Positions 1 through 10,439 of a stretch of 64,000 bases of DNA are shown here, in pieces (position 1 is the stretch's first letter; each line of letters starts with the position of its first letter). A program made the translations under genes and the position numbers. Location of the stretch: positions 441,748-505,747 of the forward strand of contig NW_022985180.1 of the NCBI RefSeq assembly GCF_010093535.1, given 5' to 3'. Under the pieces are notes generated by a model. That model was not told the origin of the DNA and did no database searches. It saw only the letters and a program-made list of their open reading frames with translations. Origin of the DNA: Lindgomyces ingoldianus. Lineage: Eukaryota; Ascomycota; Dothideomycetes; Pleosporales; Lindgomycetaceae.

Positions 1-944
1 GGGACGCCGGCGAAGACGTAGGGTTCGCAGACCTGTGTTCCATCTGCGAGGTAATCGTCTGGTTGTAGTTTTGAGTCGATGCAGTTCTGGGTCGGGGATA
101 TGTCGAAGATTGAGTCGACATTAGCGACAGGGAAAGCATCAGCGTCCAAGAAAAGGATGCGTGAGAACTCGGTTTGGTTCCACATGTTGAGTTTAGCAAA
201 CAGGTCTTTCCAGCGACGCTGGACACCTTCAACATTTGGGTTCCATTCCAAAGGATCGAGCTCTCGAACTATGGCCCCGGCTCCAGAGAGAAGCTGACGC
301 TGCTCGGGGGTGACAAAACCTCCTACGAAAACTACGAAAGGGTACTTTTCCGTGCGTGACCGAGGAGACCACAATACTCTGTAGATGAGGGAATGAATCG
401 CCATGAAATACGCATCTTTCAGTGAGGGGTTTCTAGTGGCCATGAATGTGGCATACACGTTTGTTTTGGGTCCATTGGGCTCGTAGTTATGGGGTTTATT
501 ATTACTAGCTTGCTTCAATATCTCAATTGGGAGCTCAAGCTCAAGGTCTTTCTGGAAAGGGAATTCAGCTTCGAAAACTGGCGGATTGCTATCTGGTCCT
601 GTCGGTAGTTCCAGGCCGGCCGGCGGTGGCAGCTCGGGGACGTCAGCTAATGCTGGTGGAAGGTTCTCTGGTAATGGTACATGCTCCGAAGATGATTCAT
701 GGTGAGGAGAAGAAGCGCGCGGCGGATCCAGCTTGGATTGAAGCGGACTGGTCAAAGACTCGCCACCATTTGGACTTGACGGAGTCTGCTCTGGCGTTGT
801 CCTGCCGCCGCCTTTGTTCCCCAATTGCCCGTACGGTCTCCCGAAGTGGTCAGCCTCTGGCAACACGGATTGATGCTGCGCAAAAAATAAAGCTGTTCCA
901 ATAAGTAGTATGATTGCTGCCACAAAACCGCGCAGCCGTCTCAT
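1..944 (-). CDS. GT8-type glycosyltransferase, type II membrane protein (C-terminus cut by window edge)
   Basis: Reading the minus strand from the ATG at 944-942 gives 314 codons with no stop to the window edge, so the C-terminal part is missing. Residues about 6-22 form a hydrophobic signal anchor after two arginines, typical of Golgi type II enzymes. A Pro/Ser-rich stem of roughly 100 residues follows, then a catalytic domain starting near the motif TNVYATFMAT. The stretch FSRILFLDADAFP carries the DxD metal/nucleotide-sugar site of GT8 enzymes (glycogenin-like and fungal Gnt1-like transferases use this signature). The likely role is transfer of a sugar from a nucleotide-sugar in the Golgi lumen; the sugar and acceptor cannot be read. 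The ATG is preceded by a pyrimidine-rich leader. It lies close to an acyltransferase and a GT32 gene. Confidence 0.8.
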   Translation of the reverse strand, partial: MRRLRGFVAAIILLIGTALFFAQHQSVLPEADHFGRPYGQLGNKGGGRTTPEQTPSSPNGGESLTSPLQSKLDPPRASSPHHESSSEHVPLPENLPPALADVPELPPPAGLELPTGPDSNPPVFEAEFPFQKDLELELPIEILKQASNNKPHNYEPNGPKTNVYATFMATRNPSLKDAYFMAIHSLIYRVLWSPRSRTEKYPFVVFVGGFVTPEQRQLLSGAGAIVRELDPLEWNPNVEGVQRRWKDLFAKLNMWNQTEFSRILFLDADAFPVANVDSIFDISPTQNCIDSKLQPDDYLADGTQVCEPYVFAGV

Positions 945-1514
945 GATAGCAAGAGAGGAGAAGGAGCGATGGGAATACAAACACAAACAATGTTGCTCTG
1001 CTTCAAGACTTTACGGGTCCGTGCAGATCCATTCCGCCTCCGTGCCCCGGACGTCACCCGGGAGCTAGCTCAACCTGAGCCGAGGTTTTGAACTGCACAT
1101 GTTCCTCCTGCTACAGAGGAGGGGTAGACGCAGTGGTTCGTACCCTCACTACGTTTGCTTGTCATCTAAGACTTTAACGGAAGGTTTCAAGTTAATTAAA
1201 AGCTCTAATTAGACGACACCTTGTTCTTTTCCACTGTCAGTAAGAACCAGCAGATTTACATACTAGCAAGGGTACGAACCGCCCGCATACCCCTGTAGCA
1301 TCGGAGGCAACACCATTTCAGGGCATCCAAGAAAGTCAACAGCAGTGCCACTCGCAGCGTTCCGAGGTTCATACAAAGGGCATGTGGAGACACATGTGAA
1401 GCCGAGCACGGCACGCAACCATAGGGCCAACGAAGGGATGAAAATACCAGAGTATGGTTACGATCAAGGTAACCCATTTCCTTGCTTGTGTCGATTTTCG
1501 ACTATTTGAGTCAA
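945..1514. other. intergenic region upstream of the GT8-like gene
   Basis: This stretch holds the 5' flank of the GT8-like gene (CT-rich on its coding strand just before the ATG) and the 3' flank of the acyltransferase gene. I see no coding potential or repeats here. Confidence 0.5.
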
Positions 1515-2990
1515 CTATGCTTTTCGCGACGGCGGCTGCGCTAGAGTCTTCTTGTATACCCAATTCGAAAACTTCACGCTAGGCCCGTCAAAAAGCTTCG
1601 TCACCACTTCCGCTGCATAAAGCGTGACAACGAGGATGACAAGCTGTGGAGCCCAAAACGCCAATTCAAATCCCATCGGCCCTTTCTTGGAAAGGGGGAA
1701 CGCATCAACCCACTTGGGGATGTGCTCCTTGTGCACTTCTCTTGCAAAGCCCACTGCAGCGTAGAGTCGGTCGGCTAGTACCCATATCACTAGCCCATGT
1801 ACCAAGTATAGAGCGAACGAGATGCGAGCGAGATACTGGCAGAAGCGTGCTTCGAAAAATTGCTTCAACCATGGCAAGCGTGGTATCGATGCGACAACGA
1901 GGGACGCTGCCCAGAAGAGATAGAACCATTTGGCATCAAAAACAGCCTGTGGCTTGAGGTGTGAAAGCCAAATCCATCCGGGTGACTTGGACAGAAGGTG
2001 CTCATAGTCGGGTGTATCATAAGATGGCACGCCACCAAGATAGAGGGCAACGAGGAAAAGATGGAAAAAGATGAGCTCCTTGAATCCTTCTAACATCTTG
2101 AAGAAGCGTGGCAGTTGATCGTCGAGAGCAAGCATATCGAGATCGCAAAGTAGCATGCCAGACATAAAAAGGGCTCCGTACCAGCCATCGACGATGTAAA
2201 GGAAGTAGAACACCAAGCCAGCTTCGCACCACAGCCGCGCATTCCTCGTGCACCTAGAGAAAGCAGAGAGCGCGGTATAGACGATGATGGAGCCTTTGAA
2301 CTCAATTGGAATGGACCACGAATGAGGGTGATAGAGCAGCGGAAATTCGTACATGTTGCCAGTCAGGAAGACAAAACTGTAGTTCTTGAATGTATAGTAC
2401 CAAGTCTTGACATCTTCGCGATAAGTGCTCTTGGGTTCGCCAATCTGAACCCAGATTTTGGTCCAGTGTCGTTGGGACATCCATATAAAGGTAACCGCGA
2501 TTACGGGAATGTAGAGCCGTAGCCAGCGACGAAAGAGTGCCGAGCCAACGCTGTCCGCCGAGTTCTGAAACTGGCCGTTATGGATCAGGCCCATGGACTT
2601 GACGGAGAGGACATATCCAGAGATTACGAAGAATATGGCTACTGCAAAGTGGCCACCTGAAAAAAGGTGGCGCACAAAAGGAAGGGCAGCAGTGTAGTGC
2701 CTACCTTCGTAGCCAAAAGCGTTCTCGTAGATTAGATTTCCGTTCTGGCCGTGAGCCCACAATTGATTGTGGTGGATGTAAACCATGAATGCCGCGAATC
2801 CTCTTAAACCATCTAGCCATGCTGTTCGTCGAATGGGTTTTTTTGGACTGCTAAGTCGCAGATTCAGGAATTCCGGTCGAACAAGGTCAAAACTCCACCT
2901 TGAAGCCCGTACTGGCTTCCAAGCTGCGGATTTCAGGCTGACTTCCTCCATACGGTCGTGGTCCAACAGCCCATCGAATTTGGCTGGCAT
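1515..2990 (-). CDS. acyltransferase-3 family integral membrane O-acyltransferase
   Basis: A single open frame encodes about 491 residues from the first true ATG at 2990-2988; three codons of frame upstream start with TTG and were left out. After a roughly 50-residue cytosolic lead comes the family hallmark LDGLRGFAAFMVYIHH near residues 58-75, with the invariant Arg and the His pair thought to be catalytic. It is followed by about ten hydrophobic segments, including GGHFAVAIFFVISGYVLS and FALYLVHGLVIWVLADRLYA. The family moves acyl groups (often acetyl) onto sugars or lipids at a membrane. Length is normal and no intron is needed. It is divergent from the GT32 gene across about 670 bp and lies near a GT8 gene, so a substrate on a cell-surface glycan is a reasonable inference, not shown by sequence. 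Confidence 0.85.
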   Translation of the reverse strand: MPAKFDGLLDHDRMEEVSLKSAAWKPVRASRWSFDLVRPEFLNLRLSSPKKPIRRTAWLDGLRGFAAFMVYIHHNQLWAHGQNGNLIYENAFGYEGRHYTAALPFVRHLFSGGHFAVAIFFVISGYVLSVKSMGLIHNGQFQNSADSVGSALFRRWLRLYIPVIAVTFIWMSQRHWTKIWVQIGEPKSTYREDVKTWYYTFKNYSFVFLTGNMYEFPLLYHPHSWSIPIEFKGSIIVYTALSAFSRCTRNARLWCEAGLVFYFLYIVDGWYGALFMSGMLLCDLDMLALDDQLPRFFKMLEGFKELIFFHLFLVALYLGGVPSYDTPDYEHLLSKSPGWIWLSHLKPQAVFDAKWFYLFWAASLVVASIPRLPWLKQFFEARFCQYLARISFALYLVHGLVIWVLADRLYAAVGFAREVHKEHIPKWVDAFPLSKKGPMGFELAFWAPQLVILVVTLYAAEVVTKLFDGPSVKFSNWVYKKTLAQPPSRKA

Positions 2991-3660
2991 TGTGGGCAAT
3001 CAAGCTTGAAAGAAGAATGCGGTCCACCAAAACCAAGGGCTGCTGATGATGAGGAATTGAAACCCGGTGTTCTTGAAAGACTGCAAGTGCGAATACGAAC
3101 AGTAGCTGAACCAGCAATGCGGTAATACATTTTAAGGGCTTGACAGCAGCGCGGCCGTCATACCGAGGAGCTGCAAGTCGGTCTAGTTTCGGCATTCGTT
3201 AGACGTTGTCAAATTTGCACAAGTTGGACTGTAAATGCGGGGATAAGCTAGCCTTCCCCACCAAGAACAGGGAATGTGGGCAAACACGCTGCGTTGGATT
3301 CCACATGCGAATCCCGGACTCGCCGTTCTCCCAGACATGTGAGTGATGTGATAGGGCTGTCCCTGGCAGACGGACAACGGTCCGAAAACGACTATTCTCC
3401 TTTGCTCATTCCGCCGAAAAAGATCTCCCGAGTTTGCAATGCATATGCAGTGTGCAATATTCTCCCCTGTTAGCCTCTGCATCTGACCTGCCTATATTGT
3501 ACGTACCCAGTGTGAATCCCTTCACAAGCTTGGACATCACCGCGGCTCAGAAATCGTGGGGACGAGAGGTCTGTGGGCCAGGGAACTATGGTCAAACTGC
3601 TCATAGCTTCCAGCAGGGTTAGCAAAAACGTGGCTGTTGCAATTTCATGATAACCTCAGG
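2991..3660. promoter_or_regulatory. divergent intergenic region between acyltransferase and GT32 genes
   Basis: The acyltransferase gene reads left and the GT32 gene reads right from this 670-bp gap, so both promoters must lie in it. I see no clear TATA box or known binding site. The small open frames inside do not look coding. Confidence 0.5.
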
Positions 3661-4944
3661 ATGCGTACCAGGTCGTCCAGGCCCCCTCCTCTCAAGCTTC
3701 ATCTCGACACCAAGATGCCTGCCCACTCCCCAATTGCCTCCCATTTTCGGATCAGGCTTACTACTCAAGTCCGGAGAATATTACCAGCATACATCGTCCT
3801 CATCTTGTTGTTCTTCTTCTTCGCCAACTCAGACTACTTCACTGCCCCCATTCGAGCTGCGCACAAGTACAAGCGAGAGCTAAAATACCAAAAGCCTCTA
3901 CAGCAGTCAAGCCCCCTCATTCCCAGAAAGATTTGGCAGACATGGAAGACGAGCCCGCTCGCATTCGAGCAGCGCGATTCGGATGCAGCGAAGACTTGGC
4001 CAGCGAAGAATCCAAGTTATAGGTACGAAGTGTTGACAGACGAAAATGCTTTCCAATACGTCGAGTGGCACTACGGCGTCCATGGATTTAACCGACCGGA
4101 TATCATCGATCTCTACAGAACTTTAAACATAACGATCATCAAGGCCGATCTCCTCCGCTATCTCATCATGTACGCCGAAGGTGGTGTGTATGCCGACATT
4201 GATGTGGAGTGTCTCCGCCCTGTCAATAGATTCATACCTGAACGGTACAATGAGCATGAGGTCGATATGATCATTGGCGTAGAAGTTGACGAGCCAGCAT
4301 TCGCGAACCATCCAATCCTAGGGTCTAAGTGCCAGTCATTCTGCCAATGGACGTTCGCGGCGAAACCACAGCTTCCGGTTATGATGAGACTTATTGACAA
4401 CATTCAGGACTGGCTTCATAATCTCTCAAGACAGAAGGGCGTCCCCATATCACAACTTGAGCCTGATTTTAATGAGGTCATCAGCGGAACAGGTCCTTCC
4501 GCCTTTACGCAGGCGGTTCTTGAACAGATGACGGCGCAAAACCATAGAAAACCGGTGACCTGGGACCTGTTCCATAACCTGGCAGAGTCAAAGCTCCTTA
4601 ACGGCATCCTGGTTCTTAATGTGGAAGCCTTTGCTGCAGGACAGGGGCATTCAGATTCGGGTAACCATGATTCGCGGGCTGCCCTCGTCAAGCACCACTA
4701 TCATGCCTCGGGGTGGCCAACTCTCCATCCACGGCAGAACCATCCTATGTACGGTGAGGTGGAAAAGTGTAATTGGAAACCAGATTGTGTCGCTGAGTGG
4801 GTGAGTCTCGATCTACTTCTTTCTCTTTGATTCATAGCTGTCCTCGCTAACAAGAGATAGGACAAGAACGTAGCCGAATGGGAAACGCTCCCGAAGGATG
4901 AGCAGGACAAGCGTCTTGCTAGTAAGCCACCCATTGCATCTTAG
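3661..4944 (+). CDS. GT32 family mannosyltransferase (Och1-like), type II membrane protein
   Basis: Two exons are inferred: 3661-4800 and 4861-4944, split by a 60-bp phase-0 intron (GTGAGT...GATAG). The product is about 407 residues. The frame is open from a TTG at 3637, but the first ATG is at 3661. A signal anchor (PAYIVLILLFFFFANSDYF) lies near residues 43-61. The catalytic domain opens with IPRKIWQTWKTSPL, the usual start of Och1/GT32 enzymes, and contains KADLLRYLIMYAEGGVYADI followed by Asp-Val, the GT32 motif with the DxD metal site. Family members add mannose from GDP-mannose in the Golgi, for example the first alpha-1,6-mannose of outer N-glycan chains. Several Och1 paralogues are usual in fungi, so the exact acceptor is uncertain. 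Exon 2 adds a short charged tail. Confidence 0.88.
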
Positions 4945-6589
4945 ATTCAGGGAGCCTGTGAATATTTATTCCTCCACCGAGTCTTGAATACTAGTCTTGA
5001 AAAGCAAGGATGATCGCCAAATCAGCCGACGTCCGGTTCGTGGCATCACCGAAATGAGAAGGCGTGGCCCGAAGAGTAGGACTATGCAAGCCATTTTGGT
5101 TCTTCAGTGAGAAGGTATAGGTTCGTTGCTTGAAGACATGGGACATGGAAAGGGGTCTTTCATCAAGCTAAGACAGAGGTTCAGGCGTTCGGGGAAAGTG
5201 GGGTCAACGTAGCTATTTATAGACACGTGGGATACGAATGACATATATTGATCTTTAAAAATTGTCCAAGTAGTTCTGTCACAGAGGTTGAATGCTTGGT
5301 TATTTCGATGGTCTCACTACGAGATAAGTCAAAGTATTAACGGGACCCCATAATTTGGGAGGGAGCACAATGATGCAGTAGCATCAGCAGCTTCAGACTC
5401 TAACTGAATGTGTGGCCAATCAACCGTGAGCTATTTTTCCAAGTAGGATACCTATGCGGTTATTTTAGGATAAGGGTAGTATTTTTAAAGTAGCAGTATA
5501 GAATAACCAACACAAACGTAGATAGAAAAAACAATTGTAAAATTCGCAGTAGAATAAGTAGATTTAGTAATGTTCGTAGTACAATATTATATTTTCTCTA
5601 CTTAGAACAAACATAAAGCGTGGAGTCTAAGTAAAGCGTAGAGTCTAAGTAAAGCGTTTTAATGCATTTTTTTTTAAAGATATAAGAAATGACCCTTAAA
5701 TTAGCTTGCTATATCTAAAAGTAGTAGTCAAAGTAAGTCTTCAGATCTAATCAAAGAATTCGTGACGCATAGTTTTCTAACATTACGTAGAGATGTAGGT
5801 GTTATCAACGAGAGCTTACAAAAATATATACGAATAGGATCTAATTTTAGAAAGATCAATGCAGGAGAAGGCGAAAAGGCAAGGTGAGAATCTGTCATTG
5901 CAAGTGTGTTCGTTCTATCTATTAGTAGCAAGGCAAATTTCTTACACTCGCAAACACGAGAAATAGTAGTGGAATAGATGATGATGACGACAACGACGAC
6001 GACGACGGCAGTGGCAACCGTGCAACAAAGTGGCTGACGCTCAAACGGAAAAGACCTCGGCCAGGCAAGCAGCACAGCCAAACGTCGTATATTGCATCAA
6101 AGCTGCGGCAGGTCGCCCTCCAACCGTGCCTTGACCCCAAACCCTCTTTCAGTATCTCAGTACAGCGGTTACGATCCCAAGATATGCTATAGTGATGACA
6201 GCGGTGACGACGGCAGCGAAGAAAGCGGTGATCACGGCCGCGATCTTGGAGGCAACAAACGACCAATATCAGCCGCACGCCGGTATCGCTCGCGCAGACA
6301 TATGAGGAGGCGGAATTGCAGCAATGCTGGTTAGGGTCGCAGATACGGCCATCACACGATAAGCCCTCAAGTTCAGGCTGATACAGAGCTCTACTTTGAC
6401 AGCCAGCCAATTCCGGGAATTTGGACAGAAGCTAAAAGGTAAAACTCTCCCTCCTGCCACCTACAAGCGCCAGAGGACAGAGCGGTGAAAGGCCAAGTAG
6501 AAGCGCAAGCTATCACAACTCGATGACGAAGGACAAGAGGAATACTCTGGGGAGTAATCAAACTTCCGGCCAAGCACCTGGAAACCCAC
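4945..6589. other. AT-biased intergenic region with simple repeats
   Basis: No convincing gene is present. Base composition shifts to AT-rich from about 5440 to 5960, where an 18-bp tandem repeat lies. A GAT/GAC trinucleotide run sits at 5977-6007. Open frames on the minus strand here are driven by that run (poly-Val) and are not credible genes. From about 6100 the composition is mixed and looks like decayed former coding or mobile DNA without a recognisable product. Confidence 0.45.
5615..5658. repeat. 18-bp tandem repeat, about 2.4 copies
   Basis: Two adjacent copies of an 18-bp unit (AAAGCG, then TGGAGT or TAGAGT, then CTAAGT) begin at 5615 and 5633, with a third start at 5651. The two full copies differ by one G-to-A change. 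Confidence 0.8.
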
Positions 6590-7567
6590 TAGAGGTCCTA
6601 AAAGGCGCGAAATCACTAATAGCAATGCCTAGACGACCTCGACCGCAACCTCAACCAAAGCAGAAGCAGTAATAGCCGAAGCAGGTAGCAACGAAGATGG
6701 GTACAATACTTTAGATGCATCCGCCGCTTCGGTACTAGCTAATCCTAACGACGCTGATCATGTGAAGGTTTTGGTAGAGATAGCGGAACAAGAGGAATAC
6801 ATGGCACCACCAGAACGACGAGGCTGACCACCAAAGGAACGAGACTCGATTGCCATTCCCCAAGAAGACCTTCGAATCAAGCAGGGAATTAAATATGAGA
6901 CTTATGAACGATTTGAAGAATGGGAAGAAACCTTCAAATTCTTTAAAGAAAACGGCAACCACCCCATTCTAATCAATGCCCGGAACACTGCGTAGGCTCT
7001 CGTTACACAGTACATTTCTAACGCCGGCACCAGCACTTCCGAAGTTATCCCCCAAGGACGAATTCGAAGACGACCTGGATGTTGTAGATTGCCTGCTCTC
7101 AGAAGAAAAGACCATCGTATAGTGTGATTGGATGACCAACAACTTCGAATAACTCCACGCGTAGCAGAAGAAAATGCTCTAAAAAGCCGAAAAGAGGCTT
7201 CCAAAAACCAGAAAAGAACTTCATCGCAAACATCAACAAATGGGCGATGAAAGCCTGTTCTCAGGCCTCGCGGCTGCGAGCCCTCCGCATGCGGTTAAGA
7301 CGATTCTGGAAAAGCCCGGGGAGTATATTCTCTCAGAGTTATCAATTATGACGGGCTTAATAAGGTGAATTCCGGTGCGAGGACGGAGTCACAGCAGGAT
7401 TTTTGCCTAAAGGGTAAGAAAAAGTGTAGTCAGAGTAGACGTAGATCGAGACGTCTGACAATTGGGAAGAGAACGAAGAGGAAGAAGCGCAGGAGGTAGC
7501 CGAGGAAGAGGTTGAGGAAACGTAGGAGCAACTTGATGATGATGGTGAGGGCTTTGGGTGGAAGTGA
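6590..7567 (+). pseudogene. decayed coding region of unknown family
   Basis: From about 6590 to 7090 one plus-strand frame reads as protein-like sequence interrupted only by TAG after an Asn-Ala (about 6630), TGA after Arg-Gly (about 6825) and TAG after Asn-Thr-Ala (about 6992). Each is one C-to-T step from a Gln or Arg codon. Recognisable runs include ADHVKVLVEIAEQEEYMA and YERFEEWEETFKFFKENGN. A second frame nearer the end gives a very acidic tail (NWEENEEEEAQEVAEEEVEE) ending at a TGA at 7565-7567, so frameshifts or lost introns are likely. I do not recognise the family. The pattern suggests a gene or transposon ORF inactivated by mild RIP. Confidence 0.4.
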
Positions 7568-7898
7568 TCTTTACAACGACTAGACTTGTGATCAACCTTT
7601 TAGGCGATTGATATTTGGAAATTATCTTACTAATGGGGATAGCATTAAAGATTGGGGGAGGATTGTGTAGTGATACCCATAATTACAGAGCTTCTTTTGA
7701 ATGCTAATATTAATTTTAAGGGAAATGGGTTCTGAATGTGTGACAGAGTGTGCTTGTCTGAGTGCTTGAGCCTTTGGACAAGTGTGGGTAGTTTATGAAA
7801 ATGTGAAGGTTTCAGTGGTATGGCGATTGTTCGGTCGGCAAGATGGGTTTGGAAATTATTTTGGCATTTCTAGCATTGCCTCATCGAAATCTTACTCT
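7568..7898. other. short intergenic gap
   Basis: About 330 bp downstream of both the decayed coding region and the transcription-factor-like gene. I see nothing specific in it. Confidence 0.4.
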
Positions 7899-9417
7899 CT
7901 AAATTGTATCGATACAAGCAACGGGTCCACCCGTCGCTCGACCTAGCAATGAGCACCAAGCAACGAATAAACTCGGCTCAACAGTCTCAAAAAAGCCTTG
8001 AGAATATTGCAATTCCGGGTTTGACCAATCCTGTGCAGTTTCCTGGATAGAATGTGCAATTCTCAGTGCAATTTTCATGCGTAATTTGGGAACTGAGTCG
8101 GCGCCTAACAATTCGGCAAGCTGTATCACCCGAGCTGCTGCTCTGGTTGCTTCCTCTTCAGCGCCCGAGGCCGGATCTGGACGCATTGCAAATAGAAATC
8201 GATTTGTTAGAGCTAGGTATGCGAGGAATCTGGTAAGGGTCCCGATCCGTTGCAGCAAAGTAGGGTTGTTGAGGAAAGCGGTTTGCTCCTCAGGCGCTTC
8301 GCTAATCCTGAGCTCATGATTCCACTTTGTATACCACCTTGAGTAGTTACTCAACAAGTCGCGGAGTTTGGATATGATTTCCTCTCTTTGGTCGTGTTGC
8401 TGGGTCATGATAACCTCCGTGGCTCTCTTGAATAGGCCTGGAGCGCAAGCTGAAACCATCCAGAACGACACCACGGTCTCAGAACGATCTCCTAGGTAGG
8501 ACCCAGGAATAACGGTTGATTGAAGGGCATTCTGCCATTCCAGCTTGTCAAAGAATATGGCCACATTCGCGAAACAGGCTTCTAGAATCTGTCTAAACTT
8601 AGTAGGTTGTGCTCGGGTAAGGAAATATATGTACCATAAGTTCAGCTTGTGCTATGAGAATGTCTTTCTCGACTTCTGTAGTGATATTTTCTGGCCCGAG
8701 TGCTTCTAGAATATCAAACGCACCGCGGGAGTGCATGATCCAGGCGCGATGGCTGGAGAAGTCAAGAAGCTTCTAAGAGTCAGACAAGAGAGCGATTAGG
8801 AGGATAGCATATCTCACCTCGAATAAGGCCATTAGCAGTGTTGCATACCATGTATCCCAGTTCACTTCTGGCGAAGTGATGGCGTTTGATAAACTTCTAA
8901 TTGCTCGACCGTACATTTGCGTGATCCGAAGCTCCTCTGATTCCCGTAATTGAACTTCCGCACCTTGCTGCAAACTGCAGCGGACACGCATGACGACACA
9001 GTCGATGGAATTATCCAGACATTTACTGTAGCCATATATTTGAGGAAGGGTGTGGAGAATCGAGTCATTGGCTAGTCGACAGATTTTAATCCATCTCCTT
9101 GGATTTATGGCTGCGTCGCTAGCCGCAGCGTGGCACAGAAGATTTGCTGTGAGATCAGGCTGCAAAAGGATAGACATTTCACTAGGGAATTCGCGCCGAT
9201 GGGGTAGAAAGGATATCGGGGGGGGAAATCGAAGGGGATGTTGTTTTTGTTGTGTGAGAAAATCTGGAACCTGTAAGGTGTTGATTCGAGCTTGCACTCC
9301 CTGCTCTCTGCGAGTTGCGGCGCCGACGCGTCTAGAGACCTTTTGAACGGTGCGTATATCTGATTCGCTTAGACGGGTATTGTGAGGACCTTGGTTAATG
9401 AATTCCCAGCTGCGCAT
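7899..9417 (-). CDS. fungal transcription-factor-like protein lacking a Zn2Cys6 cluster
   Basis: Three exons are inferred on the minus strand: 9417-8818, 8772-8635 and 8588-7899, with introns of 45 bp (GTGAGA...CTTAG) and 46 bp (GTACAT...GACAG), both phase 0. The product is about 475 residues. The frame is open to a TTG at 9474, but the ATG at 9417 fits the usual opening of this class (MRSWEFINQ, then a basic stretch KVSRRVGAATRRE). The rest is helical and typical of the regulatory half of fungal Zn-cluster regulators (for example NWDTWYATLLMALFE and SHRAWIMHSRGAFDILEALG). No Cys6 cluster is visible in this frame. Such proteins are common in Pezizomycotina and their targets are rarely known. 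A missed upstream zinc-cluster exon cannot be excluded. Confidence 0.75.
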
Positions 9418-10439
9418 TGTCAACTTTGAGTATATTGTGACCTTGTCGAGGTTCAACAAACTCCAAGTTGCCAAGATTTATGAATTTGAAAATGGGATTC
9501 GGGTGACGTTAAATAGTAAAATACAAGGGCTCAACTATCTCGAAACAGTATACCTCAGGGGTTAAGACTCCTCGATGCTGTGATCCATGAATTTGAAGTG
9601 GAATTCAGGTGGTGCCCGAAGCTTGGCTGACTGCTCTATGACTGCGCTGGCTCTCACCCGAGCCTGCGCGTCACTCCCCTGCCAATAAATTCTCGCTCAG
9701 CGGTTTAATGGCGCGAGAACAAGGGTTTAATTATCTTGAAATAGTATAACCTTAGAGTTAAAACTCCTCGATGCTGTGATCTATGATTTGTAGTGGCATT
9801 CAGGTGACGTTAAATAGTGCGATGACAAGGGGTCAACTGTCTCGAAATGGTATAGCGTCGGGATTAGGTAAAACACGATGACAAAAGCCGCAGGCATCAC
9901 CACGTTCATGGGACTGCATGCCCGAGCTGTGCTGCAAACCACCCTTACGCCCCAGGGTCATAACAAATCCAGAGACATGTTTGAGTATAAGAAGGTGTCG
10001 GGTTTGCCTTTCTATTTATTAAATTCGCTCTTCCCCAGGTCTACATACTTAAATTACCTGACCACTCGTCAACGTGACCTCGCACCGAGATTTTCCACTT
10101 CAGTTACTTGAACTGAAGTACAATGCAGTTGACAACTCAAGATTTGCTTGATCGTCATGAGGAAGTTTACAAGAGGACACATGTTGCGATGAATTCTGAC
10201 TTTTGGATAGGGCAAGCCTCTGCGACCACAAGTCCTTGCCCCTTTTTTCCGAATTGGCAGATGTTGGAGTTTTCCCCCGAATATTCATAAGTAAGGACTC
10301 TGCCAAGTAACCTCGTATTATTAGGAGAGAATATTTAGTAAGAATGCAGTTTCATGCGTTGACCCTCGATGCGTACCGGAAAACATTTTCGGGATTCGGC
10401 CTGGAGGTTAGTCGCCCTCAATCTCACTATATGGAGCGA
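9418..10439. other. intergenic region with degenerate short repeats
   Basis: This region holds the promoter side of the transcription-factor-like gene and a set of related degenerate repeats (9500-9870). Open frames at 9878-10111 and 10100-10306 show no protein-like features. Confidence 0.45.
9500..9870. repeat. three partial copies of a ~110-bp repeat with RIP-like differences
   Basis: Related segments begin near 9503, 9718 and 9802, sharing the cores GACGTTAAATAGT and ACTCCTCGATGCTGTGAT. The stretch at 9530-9570 (first copy) and at 9725-9765 (second copy) differ mainly by C-to-T and G-to-A changes, for example TCAACTATCTCGAAACAG against TTAATTATCTTGAAATAG. The third copy is cut short near 9870. 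Confidence 0.65.

Noticed and set aside
5728..6410. minus-strand frames of 117 and 162 codons
   Set aside because: They are created by the GAT/GAC repeat and low-complexity Ser runs; no start context or conserved features.
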